From positions 62,001 to 126,000 of the forward strand of contig CAMELV010000005.1 of NCBI GenBank assembly GCA_945925985.1: DNA of 64,000 nucleotides. Direction: 5' to 3'. Below are positions 51,860-60,244 of this stretch, piece by piece (within the stretch, counting starts at the first letter, position 1; each line of letters begins with the position of its first letter). The notes under the pieces were generated by a model, which saw only the letters and a list, made by a program, of their open reading frames with translations, made no database searches and was not told the DNA's origin. This DNA is from Comamonas sp. lk (lineage in GTDB: Bacteria > Pseudomonadota > Gammaproteobacteria > Burkholderiales > Burkholderiaceae_C). The position numbers and the translations under genes were made by a program.

Positions 51860-53434
51860 ATGGACAACAACGACATCCAAACCGAATCAGGACTCATCCT
51901 GGATCGGCGCCAACTCATCGCCGGTGCGTCAGCACTCGGCCTCTCCACTGCTTTTGGCGTTTCGCCGGCTATGGCGCAAAGCAAACCCAAAAAGGGCGGC
52001 ACGCTGCGCCTGGGTCTTGAAGGCGGCTCGGCATCGGACAGTCTGGATCCGCGGACTTACGCTGACTCCATCCCGATTTCCACCAGCCTGATGCTGTGGA
52101 ATAACCTGGTTGAAGTGGCTGACAACGGCAACGCCACAGGCGAATTGTTCGAGAACTGGGAAGTCAAACCCGGCGGCGCCGACTGGACCTTCAATATTCG
52201 TAAGGGCATCACTTTCACCTCGGGCAAGACGCTCGACGCTGATGACGTGATCTATTCACTCAACCTGCATCGCGGTGAGACTAAGTCACCGGCCAAGGCG
52301 CTGCTGGCTGACATCACTGACATCAAGAAGACGTCGGCGACACAGATTCAGATCACGATGAGCAAGGGCAACATCGACCTGCCTTACAACCTCAGTGACT
52401 ACCACATCATCGTGGTGCCAAATGGATTCACCGACTGGAGCAAACCAGACGGCACCGGCGCCTACACCCTTGAGGAGTTCCAACCCGGCGTGCGCCACGT
52501 ATTCAAGCGTAAGGCGGGCGACTACTGGAAACCCAACCGCGGCAATTTCGACCGTGTTGAACTGCGCTACATCGGCGATTCCGCTGCGCGCACCCAAGCG
52601 CTCGTGACCGGTCAGGTTGACCTGATCAACCGTGTTGACCCCAAGACTGCCGCGTTGCTGGCCAAGAACAAGGCACTGAAAGTGGCACGTACGCCTGGCA
52701 TGGGCAATCGCTTTGCTTTTGTGGCTCATACCGACAAAGATCCGTACACCAACAAAGACCTGATGCTCGCTCTGAAATACGGTATCGACCGTCAGAAGAT
52801 CGTGAAGAACGTGTTTTCCGGCTATGCGACAGTGGGCAATGACCACACCGTTGGGCCGCGCATGAAGTACTACGATGCCAAGCAGAAGCAGATCGCGTAT
52901 GACCCGGACAAGGCCAAGTTCCACTTCAAGAAGGCCAACATCAGCGCGCCCATCGAGCTGCAAGTGTCGGAAGGTGCCTTCTCTGGCGCAACCGATTCAG
53001 GCCAGGTGTTCCAAGAGTCGGCTGCCAAAGCCGGCATTAAAATTGATCTGAAGCGCGTCTCTGGTGATGGTTATTGGGACAACGTTTGGCTCAAAGTGCC
53101 GTTCTGTGCCGTCTACTGGGGCAACCGTCCGACCATCGACAACCAACTCACCAGCACCTTTGGTGGTGGCTTGAAGAACACTTGGAACGACACCCATTTC
53201 GTCAACGCCGACTTTGACAAGCTCTTGACCGATGCGCGTGTTGAACTCGACCAGGCCAAGCGCTCAGCGATGTACGCCAAGTGCCAGTCACTGATCAGCC
53301 AGAACTCGGGCATGGTCTGTTTTGCGGTTCAAGATTACCTGGACGCCCACACGACCAAACTGATGGGCTTGACCCCATCGGGTCGGTACGACATGGCCGA
53401 CGGTCGGATCGCCGAAAAAGGCTGGTTCGCCTGA
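51860..53434 (+). CDS. ABC importer substrate-binding protein (DppA/opine family), Tat-exported
   Basis: A 524-residue family 5 solute-binding protein. The N-terminal twin-arginine signal DRRQLIAGASALG .. SPAMAQ predicts export in folded form to the periplasm. The mature part shows KKGGTLRLGL, ENWEVKPGGADWTFNIRKGITFTSG and DVIYSLN. AAGGAG sets the start. It is followed by two permeases and a fused ATPase; in this locus the likely cargo is a quaternary amine, betaine-like or opine-like compound, though the family mostly binds peptides. Confidence 0.87.
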   Translation: MDNNDIQTESGLILDRRQLIAGASALGLSTAFGVSPAMAQSKPKKGGTLRLGLEGGSASDSLDPRTYADSIPISTSLMLWNNLVEVADNGNATGELFENWEVKPGGADWTFNIRKGITFTSGKTLDADDVIYSLNLHRGETKSPAKALLADITDIKKTSATQIQITMSKGNIDLPYNLSDYHIIVVPNGFTDWSKPDGTGAYTLEEFQPGVRHVFKRKAGDYWKPNRGNFDRVELRYIGDSAARTQALVTGQVDLINRVDPKTAALLAKNKALKVARTPGMGNRFAFVAHTDKDPYTNKDLMLALKYGIDRQKIVKNVFSGYATVGNDHTVGPRMKYYDAKQKQIAYDPDKAKFHFKKANISAPIELQVSEGAFSGATDSGQVFQESAAKAGIKIDLKRVSGDGYWDNVWLKVPFCAVYWGNRPTIDNQLTSTFGGGLKNTWNDTHFVNADFDKLLTDARVELDQAKRSAMYAKCQSLISQNSGMVCFAVQDYLDAHTTKLMGLTPSGRYDMADGRIAEKGWFA

Positions 53435-53447
53435 TCGACTGAAGCCG

Positions 53448-53475
53448 GACGTCAGTGGGTTGACCCACTGACGTC
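53448..53475 (+). terminator. Stable hairpin at the 3' end of the binding-protein gene
   Basis: Arms of 13 bp (from GACGTCAGTGGGT and its exact complement) with a 2-base centre form a strong stem 13 bases after the stop. No T-run follows. It may protect the 3' end of the binding-protein message. Confidence 0.5.
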
Positions 53476-53492
53476 AGACTTGACACTGCTTG

Positions 53493-53544
53493 GCGCGCTT
53501 TTTGTAACGCTGTTTACAGCGTCAAAAAAAGCGCGCTTTTTCTT
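53493..53544 (+). terminator. Rho-independent terminator/attenuator inside the importer operon
   Basis: Two 20-base arms (53493-53512 and 53517-53536), GCGCGC at the base and CGCTG/CAGCG at the tip, with only a few unpaired bases and loop TTTA, are followed by TTTTTCTT. It lies between the binding-protein and permease genes, so it should let the binding protein be made in excess while some transcripts read through. Confidence 0.8.
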
Positions 53545-53558
53545 GGGAATTTCTGCCG

Positions 53559-54506
53559 ATGACGCGATTGATAGTAAACCGGCTGGTGCTTGGGATTTTG
53601 ACCTTGTTGGCAGTTTCTGTGCTGATCTTCATCTGCACACAGATCCTTCCCGGTGATGTGGCCTCGGCTGTCCTGGGGCAGGGCGCTACGCCCGAAGCCC
53701 TGATCGTCTTCCGCAAAGAGCTCGGTTTTGATGTGCCGCCCTATTTGCGCTACTGGAATTGGTTGCTGGGTGCCCTGCAAGGTGACCTCGGCGTTGCCCT
53801 GACCAACAAGCGCGTCATCGTGGATGAAATCATGCCGCGCCTGGCCAACACCCTGTTCCTCGCCGGCTATGCGGCCCTGATCGCCATCCCCCTGGCCGTG
53901 GGACTCGGCATCTATTCGGCGATCAACGAAGGCAAGTTGTCGGACAAGCTGTCCAATATCCTGACGCTGGTGGCCATTTCCTTGCCGGAATTTTTCATTG
54001 CCTACCTGTTGATCATCGCCATGGCGGTGAATGTCGACTGGTTCCCCTCGCTGTCCACGGTGGTCAAGGGCATGCCACTGAGTGAACGCCTGTACCAGTC
54101 CACCTTGCCTGCCATCACTTTGACATTGCTGGTGGCCGCCCATATGCTGCGCATGACCCGAAGCTCGGTGTTGTCTGTCATGTCCACGCCTTATATTGAA
54201 ATGGCCTTTCTGAAAGGCGCCAAGCGTCGGCGCGTGATCATGCGGCACGCCTTGCCCAATGCGGCAGCGCCCATCATTACCGTGGTGGCACTCAACATGG
54301 CCTACCTGGTGGTCGGGGTGGTGGTCATTGAAGCCGTGTTTGTGTACCCGGGGCTTGGCCAGTTGATGGTGGACGCCGTGTCCAAGCGCGATGTGCCGGT
54401 GATCCAGGCCTGTGGCCTGGTCTTTGCTTCAGTGTTCGTGGTGCTTAACACCGTGGCCGACATTTTGGTGATCCTGGTCAACCCGCGGTTGCGCAACAAG
54501 TCATAA
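53559..54506 (+). CDS. ABC transporter permease (DppB-like)
   Basis: A 315-residue inner-membrane permease with six predicted helices. The DppB-type N terminus (LVLGILTLLAVSVLIFICTQILPGDVA) and the EAA loop (EMAFLKGAKRRRVIMRHALPNAAAPIIT) that contacts the ATPase are clear. It starts just after the intergenic terminator and forms the translocation pore with the next gene product. Confidence 0.88.
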   Translation: MTRLIVNRLVLGILTLLAVSVLIFICTQILPGDVASAVLGQGATPEALIVFRKELGFDVPPYLRYWNWLLGALQGDLGVALTNKRVIVDEIMPRLANTLFLAGYAALIAIPLAVGLGIYSAINEGKLSDKLSNILTLVAISLPEFFIAYLLIIAMAVNVDWFPSLSTVVKGMPLSERLYQSTLPAITLTLLVAAHMLRMTRSSVLSVMSTPYIEMAFLKGAKRRRVIMRHALPNAAAPIITVVALNMAYLVVGVVVIEAVFVYPGLGQLMVDAVSKRDVPVIQACGLVFASVFVVLNTVADILVILVNPRLRNKS

Positions 54507-54532
54507 GACGAGACAGGAAAGAGGAGCTAAGA

Positions 54533-55366
54533 GTGAAAGTGTTTGGACAAAAGCCCACGCCTTCAGCCTGGTTTGGCTTGGTGGTCATGGCCATCTTTAT
54601 GGTGGTGGTGATTTTCACGCCCTGGCTGGCGCCCTACGAGGAATCTGCCAATGTTGGCGGCACCTGGGACGAACCGTCGGCCACCTCCTGGCTGGGGGGT
54701 GATCAGATTGGCCGGGACATGCTCACCCGGATCATGTACGGCTCGCGCATGACCATCGCCGTGGCTCTGGCCATCACCTCGCTGTCATTTTTGATCGGGA
54801 TTGTGCTGGGCTTCATCAGCGCCGTGTTGGGCGGTTGGGTCGACATTTTCTTTACCCGCTTGCTCGACGTGATGCTGTCTATCCCCAGTCTGATTTTCGC
54901 GCTCATTATTCTGGGCGTTTTTGGCTCCAGTATCCCGGTGCTGATCCTGACCATCGCCGTGATCGACTCAACCCGCGTGTTCCGGTTGGCGCGGGCCCTG
55001 GGCATGAACCTGTCGGTCATGGAGTATGTGGAAGCCGCTCGTCTGCGCGGCGAGGGACTCTGGTGGGTGATCAGCCGAGAAATATTACCCAATGCCCGGG
55101 CACCGCTGGTCTCCGAATTTGGCCTGCGCTTTTGCTTTAATTTTCTGTTTATTGCAGGCCTGTCGTTTCTGGGGCTGGGCATCCAGCCGCCCTACGCCGA
55201 CCTGGGCGGCATGGTGAGAGAAAACGCCGCAGCGATCAACTTTGGGATGATGGCACCGATCTACCCGGCCGTGACCATTGCCCTGTTGACCGTGTCGGTC
55301 AACCTGGTGGTGGACTGGATGCTGTCCATTGACGCCCGCCCGTCGGGCGCGCAGGCCGAGCTTTGA
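54533..55366 (+). CDS. ABC transporter permease (DppC-like)
   Basis: A 277-residue inner-membrane permease of the DppC type: an N-terminal helix, then DEPSATSWLGGDQIGRDMLTRIMYGSR and the EAA motif YVEAARLRGEGLWWVISREILPNARAPLV. The start is GTG with GAGGAG upstream. It pairs with the DppB-like permease and the fused ATPase. Confidence 0.88.
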   Translation: MKVFGQKPTPSAWFGLVVMAIFMVVVIFTPWLAPYEESANVGGTWDEPSATSWLGGDQIGRDMLTRIMYGSRMTIAVALAITSLSFLIGIVLGFISAVLGGWVDIFFTRLLDVMLSIPSLIFALIILGVFGSSIPVLILTIAVIDSTRVFRLARALGMNLSVMEYVEAARLRGEGLWWVISREILPNARAPLVSEFGLRFCFNFLFIAGLSFLGLGIQPPYADLGGMVRENAAAINFGMMAPIYPAVTIALLTVSVNLVVDWMLSIDARPSGAQAEL

Positions 55367-55379
55367 GCAGGGTGATGGC

Positions 55380-57008
55380 ATGATTGATGACATTATTCTG
55401 GAAATCAAAGGCCTGCAGATGGGCAGCGTGGCCGGTGCAGTCATCATCGACAAGGTGGACCTTCGCCTGAAGCAGGGTGAGGTGCTGGGCTTGATCGGTG
55501 AAAGCGGTGCCGGCAAGTCGACCATTGGATTGGCGGCCATGTGCTACGCGCGGGCCGGCGTGCACATTGCCGGCGGCGAGGTGATCCTCGGCGGTGTCAA
55601 TGTCCGGGCCCTGGACGCGGAGGGCCGGCGGGATGTGCGCGGCAAGCGCATTGCCTACATTGCGCAGTCGGCTGCTGCTGCCTTTAACCCCGCCCATACC
55701 TTGATGGACCAGGTCTGCGAAGCCCCGCTGATTCACAACATCATGACCCGCCCTGAGGCCGAGGCTTGGGCCCGCCAGTTGTTTCGATCGCTGGATTTGC
55801 CAGACCCGCAAAACTTTGGTTCGCGCTACCCGCATCAGGTGTCGGGTGGGCAATTGCAGCGTGCCATGGCCGCCATGGCCATGTCCTGTCGCCCCGACGT
55901 GCTGGTGCTCGACGAGCCCACCACCGCGCTGGATGTGACCACACAAATCGAAGTCCTTATTCTGCTCAAGTCGCTTATCCGTGAATACCGCACGGCGGCG
56001 CTCTACATCACTCACGACCTCGCGGTGGTGGCCCAGGTGGCCGACCGCATCAAAGTGTTGCGCCACGGCAAGGAAGTCGAAGAGGGGCTTACCGACCAGA
56101 TCCTGCACCATGCCCGGCAGGATTACACCGCCCGGTTGGTCGCTGTGCGCGGGGCGGCCGCCAGTGAACGGGCGACCAAGGCTACGGTGACGCCCGAGAC
56201 TGTGCTGTCGATCCAGGCCTGCCACGCTTATTACGGCGACTTCCATGTGGTCAAAGGGGTGTCGCTCGACGTTCTGCGCGGTGAAACGGTCGCTGTTGTG
56301 GGCGAATCCGGTTCCGGCAAGTCGACACTGGCCCGGATTGTCACGGGGCTGTTACCCCCTCGCAGTGGCGAGATCTTGTTCCAGGGCAAACCCTTGCCGC
56401 CGGCGCTCAAGGCGCGTGACAGGGAACTTAAACGTCGCATCCAACTGGTCTACCAGATCCCGGATGTGGCCATCAATCCACGGCACAGTGTGTTGGATAT
56501 TGTGGGGCGGCCAGCCCAGTTTTATTTTGGTCTGGGTCGTGACCTGGTCTTGAAACGTGCCAAGGAACTGATGGGTCTGGTGGAGCTGCCGGTTGACTTT
56601 CTGCAGCGCCGACCGGGGCAGTTGTCTGGCGGGCAAAAGCAGCGGGTCTGCATCGCGCGGGCCTTGGCGGCCAATCCCGACCTGATCATTCTCGACGAGC
56701 CCACCTCGGCCCTGGACCCCTTGGTAGCGGAAGAAATCCTGAAGCTCTTGCGGCGCCTGCAGGCCGAATTGGGCCTGTCCTACGTGCTGATCACCCATGA
56801 CCTGGATGTGGTCCACCGCATCGCCCACCGCACCGCCGTGATGCTCAAGGGTGAGTTCGTGGCCTTTGACCAAACAGAAGCCATCTTCGATGGCCCCTAC
56901 CACCCCTACACCGAGAAGCTGATCAACGCTGTGCCGGTGATGCGCAGTGACTGGCTGGATGGCGTGCTGGCCAAGCGCGCGCAAGCAGCGTTGTCAGCTG
57001 CGCACTGA
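55380..57008 (+). CDS. Fused double ABC ATPase (DppD-DppF type)
   Basis: A 542-residue protein joining two ATPases. The first has Walker A GESGAGKST (40-48), signature VSGGQLQRAMA and Walker B VLVLDEPTTALD. The second has Walker A GESGSGKST, signature LSGGQKQRVCIARAL and Walker B IILDEPTSALD. It energises the importer. The start MIDDIILE is used. The gene converges on the MttB-like gene with 23 bp between the stops. Confidence 0.88.
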   Translation: MIDDIILEIKGLQMGSVAGAVIIDKVDLRLKQGEVLGLIGESGAGKSTIGLAAMCYARAGVHIAGGEVILGGVNVRALDAEGRRDVRGKRIAYIAQSAAAAFNPAHTLMDQVCEAPLIHNIMTRPEAEAWARQLFRSLDLPDPQNFGSRYPHQVSGGQLQRAMAAMAMSCRPDVLVLDEPTTALDVTTQIEVLILLKSLIREYRTAALYITHDLAVVAQVADRIKVLRHGKEVEEGLTDQILHHARQDYTARLVAVRGAAASERATKATVTPETVLSIQACHAYYGDFHVVKGVSLDVLRGETVAVVGESGSGKSTLARIVTGLLPPRSGEILFQGKPLPPALKARDRELKRRIQLVYQIPDVAINPRHSVLDIVGRPAQFYFGLGRDLVLKRAKELMGLVELPVDFLQRRPGQLSGGQKQRVCIARALAANPDLIILDEPTSALDPLVAEEILKLLRRLQAELGLSYVLITHDLDVVHRIAHRTAVMLKGEFVAFDQTEAIFDGPYHPYTEKLINAVPVMRSDWLDGVLAKRAQAALSAAH

Positions 57009-57031
57009 GAAGCGCCGCTGACCCGGCGGGG

Positions 57032-58609
57032 TTAGACGTTGGAATCGGGGAACGACGCCTTGCGACGGTTGACGTAGTCCAATATCGCCTCATCCACCGC
57101 CGGGTCCATGGCGGGCATTTCGTACTCGGACAACTGCTTTTTCCAGGATGCGTTGGCCCGCGCAGTCAGGTCGCGGGAACCCTCAGCCTCCCACTGCTCG
57201 AAGCTGTTGTTGTCGGTGATCGGTGAGCGGTAAAACGCGCTTTCAAAATTAGCCTGCGTGTGGGCGCAACCCAAAAAGTGCTTGCCGGGGCCGACTTCCC
57301 GAATCGCATCCATGGCTTGGCCGTTCTCTGACAGGTCTACGCCCGCCATCAGGGTGTGCATCATGCCGGCCTGGTCGACGTCCATGATGAATTTTTCATA
57401 GCCCATGGAGAGGCCGCCTTCGAGCCAGCCCGCCGTGTGCAGTACAAAATTTACCCCGCCCAGGCAGGTCGGTAACAGGGTGTTGGCCGACTCTGAGGCC
57501 GCCTGGGCGTCGGAAATCTTGGAACCACAGAGGCCGCCGCCAGAGCGAAATGGCACGCCGAGTCGGCGGGCCAGTGCTGCCATGACATACAGCACCAAGG
57601 CGGGTTCGGGTGTGCCAAAAGTGGGGGCGCCAGATTGCATGGAGATTGACGAGGCAAAGCTACCCATCACCACCGGTGCGCCCGGGTTGACCAGTTGGAC
57701 GAAAGCCATGCCGGCCAGAGACTCGGCCAGGGTCTGGGCCGCTGTGCCCGCCACGGTGACCGGCGACATGGCGCCGGCCAGTATAAAGGGCGTGATGATG
57801 CTCGCCTGGTTGGCTCGCGCATAGACCTTGGCAGCCCCCAGCATGGTCTCATCAAAGGTCATGGGTGAGTTGGCATTGATGAGGTTGATGACGCAGGTTT
57901 TCGGCTTGCCGGTCAGCGGGTCCAGGTAGTCGTCGCCAAACAGAATCCGTGTCATCTCCACCGTGTCACGCGCCCGGTCGGGGTGTGTGACCGAGCCCAT
58001 GTAGGGCTTGTCGGTGAACTTCATGTGGGCGTACACCATGTCGAAGTGGCGCTTGTTGACCGGCAGGTCCACCGGCTCGCAAATCGTGCCGCCCGAATGG
58101 TGCAAGGCGTTGGCCATGTAGGTCAGTTTGACGAAATTCTGGAAGTCTTCAATCGTGGCATAGCGGCGGCCGCGGTCCAGATCCCTCACAAAAGGCGAGC
58201 CATAAGCCGGCGCAAACACCGTGTTCTTGCCGCCAATGACGACGTTGTGTGCCGGGTTGCGGGCATATTGCGTAAATTCGCGTGGCGCCGTGGCCTGCAC
58301 CAAACTGCGGCACAGGCCGCGCGGGAAGCGCACGCGTTCGCCCTTCACATCGGCCCCGGCTGCCTTGAACAGCGCCAACGCTTCGGCGTCATCCCGAAAA
58401 TCAATGCCGGTCTCCTCGAGGATGGTGTCGGCATTTCGCTCAATGATCTGCAGCCCTTCCTCGTCCAGAACCTCGTAGTACGGAATTTTTCGCGTGATGT
58501 AGGGCACCGACTGACCGCTACGGGCTGAACGTGCCGCACGCTTGGCTTCCCGCCCGCCCCCGGCCCGCCGACCCCGGGCCGGTTGCCCATCCGCTAGTGT
58601 TTCATTCAT
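57032..58609 (-). CDS. Second MttB-family methyltransferase, non-pyrrolysine type
   Basis: A 525-residue MttB-superfamily TIM-barrel protein, the same length as but clearly diverged from the one at 12639-14216. No in-frame TAG occurs. Family segments are EEGLQIIERNADTILEETGIDF, GGTICEPVDLPVNKRHFDM, GSFASSISMQSGAPTFGTPE and HFLGCAHTQANFESAFYRSP. A basic, Gly/Arg-rich N terminus (about 8-33) resembles that of the other copy. TGGAG precedes the ATG. It would demethylate a quaternary or tertiary amine with a corrinoid partner encoded elsewhere; the importer beside it may bring the substrate. Confidence 0.83.
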   Translation of the reverse strand: MNETLADGQPARGRRAGGGREAKRAARSARSGQSVPYITRKIPYYEVLDEEGLQIIERNADTILEETGIDFRDDAEALALFKAAGADVKGERVRFPRGLCRSLVQATAPREFTQYARNPAHNVVIGGKNTVFAPAYGSPFVRDLDRGRRYATIEDFQNFVKLTYMANALHHSGGTICEPVDLPVNKRHFDMVYAHMKFTDKPYMGSVTHPDRARDTVEMTRILFGDDYLDPLTGKPKTCVINLINANSPMTFDETMLGAAKVYARANQASIITPFILAGAMSPVTVAGTAAQTLAESLAGMAFVQLVNPGAPVVMGSFASSISMQSGAPTFGTPEPALVLYVMAALARRLGVPFRSGGGLCGSKISDAQAASESANTLLPTCLGGVNFVLHTAGWLEGGLSMGYEKFIMDVDQAGMMHTLMAGVDLSENGQAMDAIREVGPGKHFLGCAHTQANFESAFYRSPITDNNSFEQWEAEGSRDLTARANASWKKQLSEYEMPAMDPAVDEAILDYVNRRKASFPDSNV

Positions 58610-58849
58610 AGCATCGCTCCAGAAGAATCAGGGGGACGTGAGGTCGCCCAAACTAAGTACAGTATGGTGAGGCCGTTCTCAAGCCGATGATCCGCAAGCG
58701 ACGCCGTCTTGTTTTCAGACGCCAGCGTTTTTGGTCGCTTGCTGCGTGCTGGACGTCGTTCCGTGGACAACAACAGCCAAGCAGCTCATCACAATGTTGT
58801 CAGTCAATCGCGGGATTGACACCACCCCTTGCAAGTTTGAAAGTCGACC

Positions 58850-60241
58850 ATGGCCCTGAGTGTTTTTGACCTTTTCAAGATTGGCATCGGCCCGTCGTCG
58901 TCGCATACCGTTGGGCCTATGAAGGCCGCTGCCATGTTTGTGCGGCGATTGTCGAAATCCGGGCAGTTGAGCCAGGTCGCCAGAATCGAAGCCCGCCTCT
59001 ATGGCTCACTGGGTGCGACCGGCAAGGGGCATGGCACCGACACCGCCATCATGCTGGGACTCGGTGGTCTGATGCCCGACAGCATTGACCCAGACAGCAT
59101 TGAGTCTCGCATCCGCCAGGTCCGGGACGAGGCCAGCGTGCTGCTCAATGGCGAACACCCTGCGGCGTTCAATGAGCGCAGCGACATCTTGTTTTTGCGC
59201 AATGAAACTTTGCCGTTTCATTCCAATGGCGTGCGTCTGCTGGCTTTTGCGGCCGATGGCGTGCTGCTGGAGGAGCGGCGCTATTTCTCGGTGGGTGGCG
59301 GCTTTGTGCTGTCGCAGGAAGAGGCGGACCGGTCCGTGGACCAGCCCAAGCTGGTGGTGGACCCGACCGTGCTGGCCTACCCGTTTTCCAGCGGTGACGA
59401 ATTGCTGGCGATCACCGTACGCACCGGTCTGTCCATTGCCGACGTAATGCGCCGCAACGAGCACGCCTGGCGCACCGACCAGGAGTTGAACGACGGGCTG
59501 GATCAGATCTGGGAGATCATGAAGGCCTGTGTGGCCCGGGGCTGCCGTACCGAGGGCCACCTGCCAGGTGGCCTGCGGGTGAAGCGTCGGGCGGCGGAGC
59601 TGCATCGATCACTCAGTGCCCGGCCGGAGCAGGCGCTCAAGGACCAGCTCACCATTCTGGACTTTGTCAACCTGTACGCCATGGCGGTCAACGAAGAAAA
59701 CGCGGCTGGAGGCCGTGTGGTCACGGCCCCCACCAACGGCGCGGCCGGGATTGTGCCGGCGGTTCTGCACTACTACGACCGGTTTTGTCCGGGTGCCAAC
59801 GCCAGTGGCGTACGCGACTTTCTGCTGACTGCCGGCGCTATCGGGCTGCTGTACAAGGAGAATGCCTCGATCAGCGGTGCCGAGGTGGGCTGCCAGGGCG
59901 AAGTTGGCGTGGCCTGCTCAATGGCTGCCGGCGGCTTGGCCGCCGTCATGGGCGGCACCCCGCAGCAGGTGGAAAATGCCGCTGAAATCGGCATGGAGCA
60001 CAACCTGGGTCTCACCTGTGACCCGGTGGGTGGGCGGGTGCAAATCCCGTGCATTGAGCGCAATGCCATGGGCTCGGTCAAGGCCTTGAACGCTGCGCGC
60101 ATGGCCTTGCGCGGTGACGGTACGCATTTTGTGTCGCTGGACCAGGTGATCAAAACCATGCGCGACACCGGGCGTGACATGATGACCAAGTACAAGGAAA
60201 CCAGCCGCGGTGGCCTGGCGGTTAACGTGATCGAGTGCTGA
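58850..60241 (+). CDS. sdaA: L-serine ammonia-lyase
   Basis: A 463-residue single-chain iron-sulfur L-serine dehydratase that makes pyruvate and ammonia. The N terminus [24 protein letters not shown] and the cluster-region cysteines in [16 protein letters not shown] and [21 protein letters not shown] are all present. It would drain serine made from glycine and methylene-tetrahydrofolate, the products of dimethylglycine and sarcosine oxidation. The HyuA-like gene follows after three bases, so they are cotranscribed. Confidence 0.92.
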   Translation: MALSVFDLFKIGIGPSSSHTVGPMKAAAMFVRRLSKSGQLSQVARIEARLYGSLGATGKGHGTDTAIMLGLGGLMPDSIDPDSIESRIRQVRDEASVLLNGEHPAAFNERSDILFLRNETLPFHSNGVRLLAFAADGVLLEERRYFSVGGGFVLSQEEADRSVDQPKLVVDPTVLAYPFSSGDELLAITVRTGLSIADVMRRNEHAWRTDQELNDGLDQIWEIMKACVARGCRTEGHLPGGLRVKRRAAELHRSLSARPEQALKDQLTILDFVNLYAMAVNEENAAGGRVVTAPTNGAAGIVPAVLHYYDRFCPGANASGVRDFLLTAGAIGLLYKENASISGAEVGCQGEVGVACSMAAGGLAAVMGGTPQQVENAAEIGMEHNLGLTCDPVGGRVQIPCIERNAMGSVKALNAARMALRGDGTHFVSLDQVIKTMRDTGRDMMTKYKETSRGGLAVNVIEC

Positions 60242-60244
60242 CAC

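Noticed and set aside
57013..57028. Terminator between the fused ATPase and MttB-like genes
   Set aside because: A 5-bp CGCCG/CGGCG stem without a T-run is too weak to call.
58610..58849. Glycine riboswitch upstream of sdaA
   Set aside because: I looked for the conserved paired aptamer segments and found none; the gap shows no clear structure.
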